Assembly: GCA_036874045.1 (NCBI GenBank) | Contig: CM072342.1 | Location: 4,734,501-4,798,500, forward strand | From: Cymodocea nodosa | Lineage: Eukaryota; Streptophyta; Magnoliopsida; Alismatales; Cymodoceaceae | Direction: 5' to 3' | Length of the DNA: 64,000 nt | Part shown: piece by piece, positions 12,830 to 25,100 of the stretch | Layout: each line of letters opens with the position of its first letter | How positions within the stretch are numbered: the first letter of the stretch is position 1 | Program-made: the position numbers and the translations under genes | The notes under the pieces: generated by a model | What the model was told of the DNA's origin: nothing | Database searches by the model: none | Seen by the model: the letters and a program-made list of their open reading frames with translations, nothing else

Positions 12830-13420
12830 TATTTTAATAAAATTATGGATAAGAAAATATATTAAAATAATTTTAACTTGTGTTTCAAATGGATATAATA
12901 TGTAACTTCGTAAAATTACAAATCGATATTTGATCATTCTAAATATATGTTTTATAACATTTTTCAATTGAGAATGTTTATAATTGAAATTCTCTATCGT
13001 GTTATTTGAAATTCAATTTCAATCGTATTCTGAAAGATGATATTATACACTTCGAAATGGAGAAATAAATTCTAGATGATTTAAGAATCTTACATCTACT
13101 AGATGCACAATATACATGACATTTAATATTTTCTATTATTTACATTTATGTAAACAAATAATGTGAATGAAAGTAACGTTATATTAGGTGGTATTTAAAG
13201 CTCATGTGGTTGAGAAGTCGTATCTTGTAATATATTTGCATTTACAATTGATCCTTCCTAATCAACAATCATATATGTGATTTTTATGTTAAAATTACAA
13301 GTTGCTAATATATTTTGTGTAAATTCTATTTTACTATTCTTGTATTTAATAATTTCTTATCTATAAATTGTGGTATTTACATGTGTACCATCAATGATGT
13401 TAATGTAATCTTATAGAAAA
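12830..13420 (-). pseudogene. Harbinger DDE transposase remnant
   Basis: Reading the minus strand from about 13410 gives DYINIIDGTHV, then TQNILATCNFNIKITYMIV, EGSIVNANILQD and, after frame changes, FRMIKYRFVILRSY and FETQVKIILIYFLIHNFIK. These follow, in order, the Harbinger blocks I remember as CIGAIDGTH, QNVMAACDFN, EGSAHDSRVL, ERIFGVLKKRF and IVIACFAIHNFI. Several in-frame stops and frameshifts interrupt it. The middle acidic residue of the catalytic triad falls in the degraded EGS(H)DS block, where the D is not kept, so an active enzyme is excluded. Confidence 0.75.
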
Positions 13421-14479
13421 TATGTAAAAATGCATTGTCAAACATCTAGGTAAAATACATTTAATGAAATGGAAGAACATAATATAATTCATATTTTAAC
13501 TTAAAATATGGGTAGACATTTGGATCATTATAAATTCTAATTGGTGTTGATGATAAAGGTTTTACTATAAGTATATCATGTAATTTGATTATATTATTGA
13601 CAACTTCATTGAAATATATGTTAATTGTTCAAGCAAATCTTCCAAAATGTTTAGTATTTACTCTATATCATTGGTTCTGATCAATTGTAATAAAAAAAAT
13701 TGTCAATTTCTTTTCTACATTTATACCTCGACTATTTTGTATAACTCTTTCTCTTTTAAGCAACTCACAAAATTTCATAAAAATAGTTTGACTCGTGATA
13801 TATTTTTCGATAGTTATATGATTGGTGAGGTATTAATGAATCTAATAATGTCTTAGTATATCATTCTCTCTCTCTACTATATATTTGTTCAATATAATGA
13901 TTTCTAATATGTATAATATTATGTACAACTACTGCTTGAGTAATTATGTTGCATATCTATCTTCATCTTCACCTCTCTAATTGTTATTGAAAACTTTCAT
14001 TATAGTTGTCCATGTAGAGAATAATTACATGTAAAAGAACAAATATGTGAAATAATTAAAAATCAACCAAATAGAAGTACCTAACAATAAAAGTAGAGTG
14101 CACAATTAATTAAAGAAGCCAATAAAGTAAAGAAGGTAAATACTCAATAATAACAACAATGTTTAAATGTAATAAACAATCAATAACAAAGTTTAACTAC
14201 AAATTATTACTTCACAATAAAATGTTTAAATAGAGAGAAACATGATAGATGGTAGTTCACATTTTTTCAATATGATGTTTTAACTACTTAACTCGCATAA
14301 TATTAGTGAGTAATCCTAAAGAAATAACTCTTTTCACAGGGTGTTCTAGCAACTTCAAGTCCAATATTATCTCTACAAGGATTTGAGGAATAACTTCATC
14401 TATTTCTTTTCTGAATTCTAATTTCTTCTCATTTTCATTATTTTCTACATGTTTTTACTTAGTTCATTCATTGATATAG

Positions 14480-14830
14480 CAATTGATTAAGATGATTCAG
14501 CATGCGGTCGAACTCTTTTCCTTAAGTTACTACCAATATTTTCACCTGTGTAAGAGTTTGACGTATGTTCATCATCTTTATTATCAGGAAGTATTAAAAG
14601 AACTTGAGTACTGAATACAAGAAAAGTGTCCACAGGTTCTTAGGATTGCACATGTTGTGACTTTGTGAAATCTTAGAGAACTTGACTATTCACTCTAATT
14701 GTCATATTTCCATTAAACATTGTATACAGATCATCATATATTGTACATAATTTTTCTCAATATACTTTACATTTTGGATGTTGCTATAAGAAATAAATGA
14801 AGAAAATTACTTAATATATGAAAGTTCAAC
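14480..14830 (-). pseudogene. Myb/SANT-like second protein remnant of the Harbinger element
   Basis: On the minus strand, YDDLYTMFNGNMTIR (about 14710-14770) resembles the segment after the Myb/SANT-like domain in plant Harbinger partner proteins (YDxLxxIFG pattern). Further downstream, SNLRKRVRPHAESS near 14510-14550 resembles the basic, serine-rich linker of the same proteins. Stops lie between the blocks. The assignment leans on its position beside the transposase relic. Confidence 0.4.
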
Positions 14831-15576
14831 GAAATAAATGAATACCATCAAATAAAATAATATATCTACACAAATTCATCTTAAATTTCTTTAGAAATGT
14901 CAATATGTCCATGGATGTAATCTCACCTTCATACACTTTGTTTGAAAATTTTTATACATTATTCTCTATGTTTTCATTTTAATTTCTATGTGTTTTTTCT
15001 CAACATTAACATTAATTTTATCATTGTATTCAATAATTACTTTTTTTCATGTCTTAGTTCTGATCTTCTTATCATGTGCTTTAACATTTCATTTTCTTAT
15101 TTCTGATGTTAAGATACTTATAAAAATTTTATCTTGTCTAATGTTTTAGTTCACGTATTTTTCTCTCAAAAGTCATATTCTTGTATTATATTCATTAACA
15201 AAGTTAGAAATTACAAAATAAAATTTTCATAAGAAAATTTTCAAATGAGAAATTATATTTTGTAGTTATCAAAAAAAGAACATTATGATAGAAGACTATC
15301 ATATTTTGCTATTGCCATGCAAATAACATTATGATTTATGGAAGATTTATGTGCATGTAAAATTAGGTCACTACAATTTAATAGAAAAAATTATATAAAA
15401 ATATGAAATATTCATAAAAATAAATTAGTTTGAAAAAATAAATACTTTATTGATTTAAAATTACAGAAATGATTTAGATTTGTAGAGATTAAAAATGCTC
15501 CCATGGAATGCTTAATACATCATACAAAACAATGGAAGAATACATTTTACATATACATACATGTATAAACGGACCC

Positions 15577-16980
15577 TACGTCAACTTGGTCCAACTTTTA
15601 AAGATAGTATTATAACAATGTCCAAGTATGACTTTTATGGAAGATAAGCCTCTGAATCCTCTCTCAGATTTAGAAAAAATACAAATGGAAAAACAAAATT
15701 TAAGAATATAATACATCCAAAAACGGGCACAAATCACAAAATCATCCTAATAATAAAAAAAAAGCATCCACAGTCACAACAAAAGAGATGCTTTTCATGA
15801 CAATCATAGGTGACCAATGCATCCTCTCCTACTTACCTCTAACTTAAGAGTCTATTAGGTAACCTAAAAATTAAAAATCACACATATAAGCTAAGATCTA
15901 GTAGGTTAATCTATCATAATTTTAAAATAATCATAAATATAGCATGCATGCAATAAGAAGATTATTTAGTCAACATTCAATGCAATATAGGAAGAAATGC
16001 AATAACAACACAATAATCATGAGTTATGTAACATAAGACAATAGATTAGATCATCACCATTTTATACATATTCATATATACCATATCTAGTTAATTCATA
16101 ATACCAAAGTTTCGATCCTCATGGTTAGAACATATAGCTAAATCGATCATCAATTATATATAAAATATTAACATAAGCCACAAGTCATCAACGTCATGCA
16201 TAACGTATAACATGCCATTTCCCAGCAATGTAACACATGCATAAACAAATGAGTCTTCCATAATCAATATCAAATGTATATGAAATGCATAACCAACATG
16301 AATATACAATAGTTCACATCAATATACATTATCCAACATATAATTGTACGTGTCGTAGATATTTTATGCCTGTACAAATGGTCACACTACTTTATGCCAC
16401 AAATGACCACATAGTTCTCCAACGATTGACACTTGATAGTCAGTTCAAGTGATCAAATTGTTCGACCTATCGATGCATCTTTTTATTGCAGTACTTTGTT
16501 GATTTGTGGATCCACCAAGATTATGCCTCGTCAACACATTGAATCACCAACAACTGCATTGATACACCTCCTTCTACTCATTCACGTAGACTCAAATAGT
16601 CACACCAGTCCATGCATTAATATCGATCGACTAACGTACTGATGCATTTATTGAATAATCATGTCTACTTTTTCAATAATTGTTGACATCTCACGTGAGG
16701 CTTTCACAAAATGAAGATCCTTCGGAGAAAAGATCGAATGCCAGTAGTAGCAAACAAAACGAAGAACTCTACTGCTGAAGGCATATTAGATCCAAGTAAA
16801 AAAAGAAGAGTAAGAAAGAAACGAACCTGATTTCCGTGAGAGAGAAGTGATGGCACTGGAGTTTCGACGTATACTACACGAGCGTGGGATGACGAAATCA
16901 ACAATTTCGGGGGTGACGATTCCGAAGTTTTGAGAACAACGAGAATCGGGACTTTCAAGCGGATTTTTAGGGGCGACGAC
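15577..16980. other. AT-rich intergenic DNA, possible old LTR
   Basis: No gene is visible. From about 15880 to 16650 the composition (CATGCATGCAATAAG, repeated ATGCATAAC-type words, then a more GC-balanced block with TTTATGCC and GGATCCACCAAG) resembles the LTRs of some plant Ty3/gypsy elements. I found no matching partner copy in the window. From about 16700 the DNA becomes GC-richer, leading into the tandem duplication. Confidence 0.35.
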
Positions 16981-17346
16981 GAGATTCGCAAGTTTCAGGT
17001 AGATGAAATGCTACGTTTTGGAGGGACGAAATCAGGAGTTTCGTTGCGCTGAATTGATTCGGGAGGAGGGGCGATGGAAATCAAGGGTGATAGAAACCTA
17101 ATGAGGGCGATGATGAATCGCGAGTTTTTTCGGGTGGATTTCCAGGCGTTTCAGGGGGGGGAGGCGATGAGATTCGCGAGTTTCAGGCGGATGAAATGCT
17201 ACGTTTCGGAGGGATGAAATTGGGAGTTTCGCTGCATTGGATTGATTCGGGAGGAGGGGCGACGGAAATCCAACGAGGGCGACGATGAATCGCGAGTTTT
17301 TTGGATGGATTTTCAGAAATTTCAAGGGGGGGGGGGGGGGGGGGGA
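16981..17346. repeat. Two-copy 188-bp GC-rich tandem duplication
   Basis: GAGATTCGCAAGTTTCAGG at 16981 recurs as GAGATTCGCGAGTTTCAGG at 17169, an offset of 188 bp. Similarity continues through GATGAAATGCTACG, GAGTTTCG(T/C)TGC, GATTCGGGAGGAGGGGCGA and ATGAATCGCGAGTTTTTT. A weaker partial copy of the motif seems to precede it (about 16900-16980). The block is an isolated GC-rich island in AT-rich DNA. Possible origins are a promoter or leader of a lost or non-coding gene on the minus strand, or a captured gene fragment; nothing codes convincingly. Confidence 0.7.
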
Positions 17347-17351
17347 GGGGG
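17327..17351 (+). repeat. G-tract (19 consecutive G, one A, five G)
   Basis: A run of 19 G at 17327-17345 is followed by A and five more G, at the end of the second unit of the tandem duplication. Its length may be wrong because homopolymers this long are error-prone in sequencing. Confidence 0.85.
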
Positions 17352-19129
17352 AAAACGAAAAATATTTGAGTTTTTATACGAAGGTAATATAGGGAGAAAT
17401 ATTTTCTTTTTATTTTTTTTATGTACAAATAGAAAAAATCATGGAAAATGGTTTCTCTTGTTTCTTTTCTTTTCATTTTTCATGATTTTTATCTCTCTAA
17501 ATCTAAAATTGATCATAAGAAAAAACCTGAGTAGATTAAAAGAAAACATGACTGAGGATATATCTCATCATGAAATAAACAAAATCATATCACCGTCCAA
17601 GTAAAACCATGTCATGGTTTATGACTTACCATGTTATGATTTGAATTAAATAATGACTTGACTACATAAGATCCATCATATCACAAGATAAATTAAACCA
17701 TATTACCTTCCAAATTAAACCTTGTCATGATTTCAACCAAAGAATCACAAATACCACTACGTGCATAAGATCATATGATAAAAGGAACTAACTCATAGAT
17801 TTTCTTACACCATATTGTGATTTGAACTAAAGACTATCCATTTCCACATAAAACAAGTCATGAAATAGAGTATAATATCATATCACTAAGTTGAGCCATG
17901 TAATGATCAAATTTTTGAGTTAATGGTCCCAACCTTGCTAACAATCTCCATTTTTCAGCAATGGAGTGCAAAACACTCTTGCCTCCAAAGCCTTCTTCTT
18001 CGTCTTCTTCAAACCAAACCTTCTTTTTCAAATTTTCATGTAGTTAGAAAACTTCTCCATGGTGACGTGATGTTATCAAATCTACATAACAACACAATGC
18101 AAATACGCATATGTGTAAGGTTTTGGTGATGGGAAACTACGGATGACCAAGTATGAAAGAAGAGAAGGGAGGGAGATGAAAAAGGAGGAGGAGAATTGGT
18201 ATTCAAATGAATTGTTAGAAAACTCATGTTGAAGAGCCAAACTATGATGGAGTTGAAAGGACTGGTGGATATCTCATTTTAATGAAACCTTGACTCCCTT
18301 CTTTGAGGAAGAAGAGTTATAAGGATTTGAAAGTTGGTGTTTTCATAGAACTTGATGTTATCTTTGGTAATTGTATTCCAATCATGGTAGAAGAGACAAA
18401 TAAGTTTAAATCTCATCTAATTCACCCTTTGATTGAACAAAACACTCAGGAAAGGTTCTTGATTTCAATACAAATGTCACCAAGAGGGGGAATCCTCCTA
18501 GCGTAGATTAATTGTTCTATGATCAATGTTTATAACATGATTTTTGTTGCAACCATTGCCTCAGATTCATGGGATAAAGAAAATATTCTTACTATTAAAA
18601 AGGCCTTTTACTAATGACCTTCTTTTCTCTCTTTTTTTTTGCAAAATTTATCCTAATTTTGCTTTGAAGTATGAGATCAAGATTCAAGAGTAGATGCGGT
18701 CATTTTAAAAAGAATTAAACGTTGCAATCATCTTATAATTTAGATATATCAACTTAAAATCTGTTAATAACGAAAATTGTATTTGAAGTAAATATTTATA
18801 AAAGACAAGTATCTATTTATTTTAGATATAATTTTTATCATAGATAAATTTTAATTTGATATATTTAAACTATAAAACGAATATTTGCAACGTATTTAGC
18901 TGTTCTAAAAAATACGATCGAAACTTTCTTAGAATCGTGGCCGTGCATGCGATGGTGTGCAGTTGAGAGTCGTTGTAATTGAAATTATTGATTTATTTTT
19001 TAATTGTGAAAATTAACGACATATAATTACAATTAAATTTTATTTTTGGAAAAAATTACTCCGAACCCAAATAGAAAAATGGAAGCCTCGTAGCTCCGGA
19101 CACGGGAAGAGGACGGGAGAAGCAGAGGC
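17352..19129. other. AT-rich intergenic DNA upstream of the ASC-1-like gene
   Basis: The stretch 17600-17900 repeats loose variants of words such as CCATGTCATGGTTTATGA and CATATCAC, suggesting an old internally repetitive element. No coding sequence is recognisable. The ORFs at 17923-18129 and 18303-18506 have no family features. The last 100 bases before 19130 are GC-richer and should be the 5'UTR of the next gene. Confidence 0.4.
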
Positions 19130-22100
19130 ATGTCGTCCTCGGGGAAATGGCTGGAGAAGGCGCTGGTGGATCTCAGCGGGAAGATAGAGACGGGTTTGAT
19201 TCTCGACGCCGACCTCATCTCCGGCCTCGTCTCCTACTGTGAACTCGCTCCCCCTCAGGACGCCGCCGAATACCTTCTTGTACTGCCTCTTCTTCTTCTT
19301 CTTCTTCTTCTTCTTCTCCTACTCTGCCCCTCAACTCGTTGTTTCTACCAGAGACGTAGCCATAATTACCGTCAACCTCTGCATACACGTCTGGTTTGCT
19401 GATTGTTGTTTCGTTTATTTGGATTTCAATACGCAATTTTGTTTTCTCCTTGCTACTTGGTATTCATTCGTCGAGCGATGAATTAGGTAAATAAATATGG
19501 TTTTAGTGATTTAACAGAATTGGCTATATCGCGATTTACCAGCTTGCAAGTGTAACTTTAGCGTCAATTTCTGCAAGAAGTTTGTGAATAAACGAAACGA
19601 GCTTTACTCTATCACAGTCTGCGTAGAACTATGAATTTCAATGGTCCACATTCGCCTCGCGCTCCTTTTTCCACTACTTACCATTTACGTGTACTTGCTT
19701 AGCTAGTTTCTCACACGCCAAAAATGTTTGCTTCTTCTTAGCCGGCCTATAATTTGAAGGAAATATTCATTGAAAATTTTTTAAAAACAACGAATTGATG
19801 CATAGATAGAGTCTTCAACTCATAACCAATTGATTTTGACTTGGATGTCCATATTTCGACATGATATTAGAACAAAAAGATCTTAATAAGCCTATACACA
19901 TCTATCTAAAAAGGGTAACAGGGTAACACTTGTAGGGTCTAGAAATGGTCACAAGTGAGGAAGAATATCGGAATAGATGGTATCACATTGAAAAATTTAA
20001 AACAAAAATATGAATTGATATATAGATGGACTCCTGTACTTATAACCAATTGGTTTTGAGTTGAATGTCCATATTTCAACAAAAAACAAAAGAGGGAAAG
20101 TCTAGAGAAGAGGGGCAGAGGGGGCCTCGTGCCTATGCTAAGAGAGAGAGAGAGAGAGAGAGGAAAATGGGAGAAAAAGAGAAAGGAGTTTTTGGAATAA
20201 AAAAGTTTGTGCTAAAAAAATGGCGGAAGAAGTTCAAAAATGGAAAGAAAAAGAGAAAAATGAAAGTTACAAAAACATTAATGCTTCTATCATCAACCTC
20301 TAATATTCTTTTGCTTGTTTCTTTTGCGAGTCTTGACATTGAAGTAATGTTGCTTTGTCAACATAGGCATTTGTTCTCCACAAAATAAGTCTTGATGGTA
20401 GGCATTGTTGTTTTGTCGCTACTTTTAGACAATTTAGTGATGATTGTATTAGTGTTTACATTAGCTGGTATGTACAAGTTTTTTTAGTATTTGTAGGCAT
20501 CTGTTTTTATTGACTGTGTCTAATGATGTCAACAATATGAGTTTTTAAGCTTATCAATCAATATTTGAGCCTGCTTGCTGTGCTATTAAAAAAATTGATC
20601 ATTATTTCTACTTGGTTACCATGCTATGTCTATTACAACTATTATAGCTCTTGCTTGTTTAGTGCTTGCTATAGTTGTTTATGTTTATTTTGTTATTTAT
20701 TGTTATATTTGAGTTTGTTGGAAGTTGCATTCTTAAATACTTCAACTTGAGTGAGAGTGTTCGAATGTATAAATAATTGGATCCTAAGATTAGGCTAAGT
20801 TAGGGTTTCTTATGAGTTAAGCCCTATATTATTTGTTATGTATCTGTTGTCTTTGTGTAACATTTATATATAGAGGTCTCTTATTAGTTAATGAAATCAA
20901 TCAACTCTTGTACCATTTCTTGTTTTCACAAACACAATAAGTTGCATATGACAACTAAATTTGGAATTGTCAATCAATCAAGTATTCAATTGTCTGCAGT
21001 GGATGAGAAAACCAAATTACCTGTCACCAGTGGATGAAAAAACAAATTCCCCTGGTTGTAAACAGATACTTTTTTATTGTGACAGCCTGTGTTTCATTTT
21101 CTTTTCAAAAACTTTACCTGCCATGTAATTAAAATATCTTAATGTTTCTGTAGAATATTATTGGTGAGGACGCTATTCAAAGCATTGCTCATGAATATTT
21201 GGAAAGGCGAGGTTATGTGGGCACCCAGCGTGATGTTCCAGAAGGAGGAGCTTCAAAACTAGTAGCTTATGTCAAGCCTCCTGTTGATGAAAGACCGGCC
21301 CATGCAACCAAGAAACAAACGAGAATACACAAGGAAGGAGATACTGTTGATATGAGTAGCAATATGCACACTGAAGCTTCAAGATCCAGTAGTGTTAGTT
21401 TAGGAAATTCTGGTGTCTCTAAAAAGAAAAAGTCAGGGAAGGTTGTTTCTCTTGCAGAGGCCGCAAAAGGTTCAATAGTTTTTCAGAAAGGACAGCCATG
21501 CTCATGTCAGGCCCGAAGGCATAAACTTGTAAGCAACTGTTTGTCCTGTGGTAAGATAGTTTGTGAACAGGAAGGTGAAGGTCCCTGCAGTTTTTGTGGT
21601 GCACTTGTGCTAAGAGAAGGAAGTACTTATGCGGGACTTGAAAGCACAGAAGTTCATGCATCATATACTGAATCTGCTGCCGAAGCATTTGCCAAAAGGC
21701 TTGTTGAGTATGATAGAAACTCAGCAGCACGTACTACAGTCATTGATGATCAGAGTGACTATTACGAGATTGAGGGAAATACCTGGCTATCAAATGAGGT
21801 ACTTGATTGTCTTTGCCTTGTATATTTAAATTTAGCAACAATAATTTAATTTTTTGTTAATTTTTCTGTGAATTTTTTATGCCAAAAGAGGGTAGGTTTT
21901 GGTACAATGGTAATTCTGCCACCTTGTCCACAACCAATGGGTGATAGATGTCATCTCTTTCTCTTGGGCGGTATATCACTTTCTGTGTCATTCAATTTAT
22001 GGCTTTCAAAGTTATTGGATGTCCCTCTTGAATGAGCAGACCCCCTTGTGTGAAATCAAAGGGTTCAGTAATTCATAAGGATTGTTGAAGCTTGGCAACA

Positions 22101-25100
22101 CTAGGACAAGTTTCCATGTAACAACTTTCTTTATCTTGTCAGTATGATATCTTGGTTCCCAATTCGAAGAGCAACTATTCTTTAGAGGACAGTTTAAGGG
22201 CATTGCAATGTAACAAAATCTTTTGATGAACCTTTGATTAAGGTCCAAAAAAGATTGTAACTTAGTGATCTTCTTTGGTTGTTCCCAATCAATGATGCCT
22301 TTGATCTCCTCTGGGTTCATTCAAATTTTACCTCTTCAAAAGATATGGCTCAAGAAGAAATTCTCCTCTTGAGTGAGCTCATTTTTCCTTTTTAATTTAG
22401 AATTCGTTCTCTTGTAGGACCTTATGAACTTTCCTTAGATGCTCCATATTTTCCCTTGAATTGTGGTTGTAAACTACAATGCCATCAAAGTAAACAACCA
22501 CATATCTATCAGGGAAGGGTAAGGGTTAAAGTGCCTTGTTCATGAGGGTCTAAAATATTGTTGGGGAATTCCTAAATTTGGATGGCACGACAAAGAACTC
22601 AAATAATTTGTATCTTGTGATGCAATTTGTCTTTTTCTCATTTCCTTTGACTATCCATACTTGCAAATACCTTGATCTCAGGTCTAAGTTGGAGAACACT
22701 TGTGCCTACCCTAATGATCAAACAAGTTGGCAATGAGAGGAATAGAATACTTGTTCTTCACTGTCAACTTGTTTAGGTTTTTGTAATCTACACATTTATA
22801 AGGATTTCTCTTGCTTTTTTTGGAACAAGGTTGGGGCATCTTAAAGGGCCTTCTAAGGTTGAAGTAGTCCTTTTCTTATGAAAAGATAGATTGAATCTTA
22901 TTAAACAATAACGTTTATTCAGAGCAAGAACTAATCCAAACAAGGGAAAAATAGAAAAAGAAATTACATAGGCAAAGCATTTACCCAACACTTTAGCTAG
23001 AAATAGCCTTGGACAAAATCTCAAACATAGAAATCTTCTCTTTGCTGAAGATGCAGTCATTTCTTGTATTCCAAGTGACAAATAGCATGAGACATTAGAA
23101 GTAGCTGGTACTATGTCATTGAGGTCTTCCCATTAAAAATTCTAGTCACACATCTCTTGAAGCTCTCTAATGAGTCAAACTACAATTTTCCATCCATAAC
23201 CATTTGGTGGATCGTATTCCAAACTCTTGCAAAAGGACAATGGAAGAAGATCACAATCCTCAGGAACTGATCAATAGAAAATGCAGGACATGTCAATAGG
23301 TTGAGGTAGTACTGCCTTTAAAATTTCTTTGAGACACAGTTCTTGCAACTCTTTTGGTGACATCTGGCATGGAAACACGATTGTTGGTTTTGCTCATATG
23401 ACCAACTCAATTTGATGAACTGTCTCTCTATGAATAGGTAACTTTTTTGGCATCTCTGGAGTCATAACATTCATGATGTTTTCAACTTCTCAAGGGATTT
23501 CCTTGGCATATTATTTACTCTCATATTCTTTGAGATAGCCAAGAATGCCATTTTAGTCTTTCACAATCTCTGAGCAGGTTGCACAGCAAAAAGCACTTTT
23601 ATTGCCTTGTCACTTTATCAGATTAGAACCGTGGATGGTTGTCTCTGATGTAGGATGCATTACGAGTTGGAAAATGGAACAATAAAGGGTAAAGATATAA
23701 TCTATGAATCTTATATTGGCCATCATATCATAGTCATCATCTCCTTGATAGGGATGATATTCATTGTCTTCAAGTGACTGCCTTAATTCTTAATTGAAAT
23801 GTTTAGTTTCTCTACACCTTCTTTGGCTAGAAAGAGATCCATTGCTTTGATGTCAATCAAGACTTCAAGTTCTTTTCTCATGATCTGCACCTTCACACAC
23901 GTCATGCCCTTAGTTTTTCCAAAAGCTTGGGACTTAATGGTGTTCAATTGTTGAAGAGCTTTGAGTTTAATTGACTTTAAGTTTCCTTCTCTTCTACTAT
24001 TGCATCATATGTGTTCCTTTTGGGTGGTCCTTCAGTATATGTGGCTCATAACAAATGAAGTAGCTCAACTTACCATAATGCTTGTCCACTCTTGAGTTGT
24101 TTGGTGATTCTCTTGGTTTTTAAGGATGCGATCTTTGTCTCCCCCACCTTTAATGTGATTGACTTATTGGCTTTGGCGATGGATATTCCTTCTTGAACTC
24201 TACCATGGATTCATTAATAGTCATAATCTGTTCAAGACTTTGCATTCTTTGATGTTTAAACTCTTGTTATGCCAATGGCTTCTACCCATCTATGAAATTG
24301 AATGGTACATCTTTGCCTCTCAAATTTGTAAGCTCCAACAATGGTTATTCCTTGGCATAGTCTCTAATCTCTTTGTTGGAGATGTCATAGTTTAGCTTGA
24401 GCTTCCCCCTCTACATACTTAGGGTTGAGAAATTCAATTTTGATTTTGTGTCAAACTTCAATGTGGTTCAAAAATGAGATGTGTTGGTAAAACTTCAACA
24501 CATTGGTAATATATTGATGGAAATATAGGAAATCAAAATGTCTTGTCAACAAATTGAAAAAACATGTGCCAACATGTGTTGATGTTTGATTTCATTCTCA
24601 GGGGAGAATTGTTGCCTCACACCTCCAAAAAATTCACTATAAGTGTTGATGTTATTGCCTCCTCTATCAATTGGGAACAAAGAACCAATGTGAGCCTATC
24701 TTTTCATCAACAATGCCTATCATGTCCATAGTTTTTCATGCCCAATAGGCAATTACCTAACTCCCTGGTTGATCTCTTTTTTGAGAAGTTTTGTGTCTTT
24801 GGCATTTCAATTATCTAACTACAACTTTGTTCACTCATGTCAATATGAGCTTCCCTATAAGCTTTGGCAGGTCGTCAATCATGGTCTCCAAGGCTTTAGT
24901 CCTCTGGTTGGGATGATCTAAGTTCAAGTCCTTACATCTCCCTTCTAAGTTCACCTGAACTTCAAGTCCCTCTCTTGTGACTTATGAGTTCAACCTTTTT
25001 TTTCAATTGTGCCACTACATTCTCCAACTTGTTGAGACAATGGTCCATGGATGCTAACATCTTGATGCTCATGCTTCTTATGTTGAATCTCTTTTCTATT

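Larger units (their letters stand above)
12276..15576 (-). mobile_element. Decayed PIF/Harbinger DNA transposon
   Basis: The left end reads GGCCTTGTCTGTACAT from 12276. The right end, read on the minus strand from 15576, is GGGTCCGTTTATACATG, an imperfect terminal inverted repeat. The flanking triplets are TAA (12273-12275) and TAC (15577-15579), close to the TWA target duplication typical of this superfamily. Inside, on the minus strand, lie a Harbinger DDE transposase relic and, upstream of it, a fragment like the Myb/SANT-type second protein. Both are full of stops, so the copy is dead. The ends were picked by eye. Confidence 0.65.
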
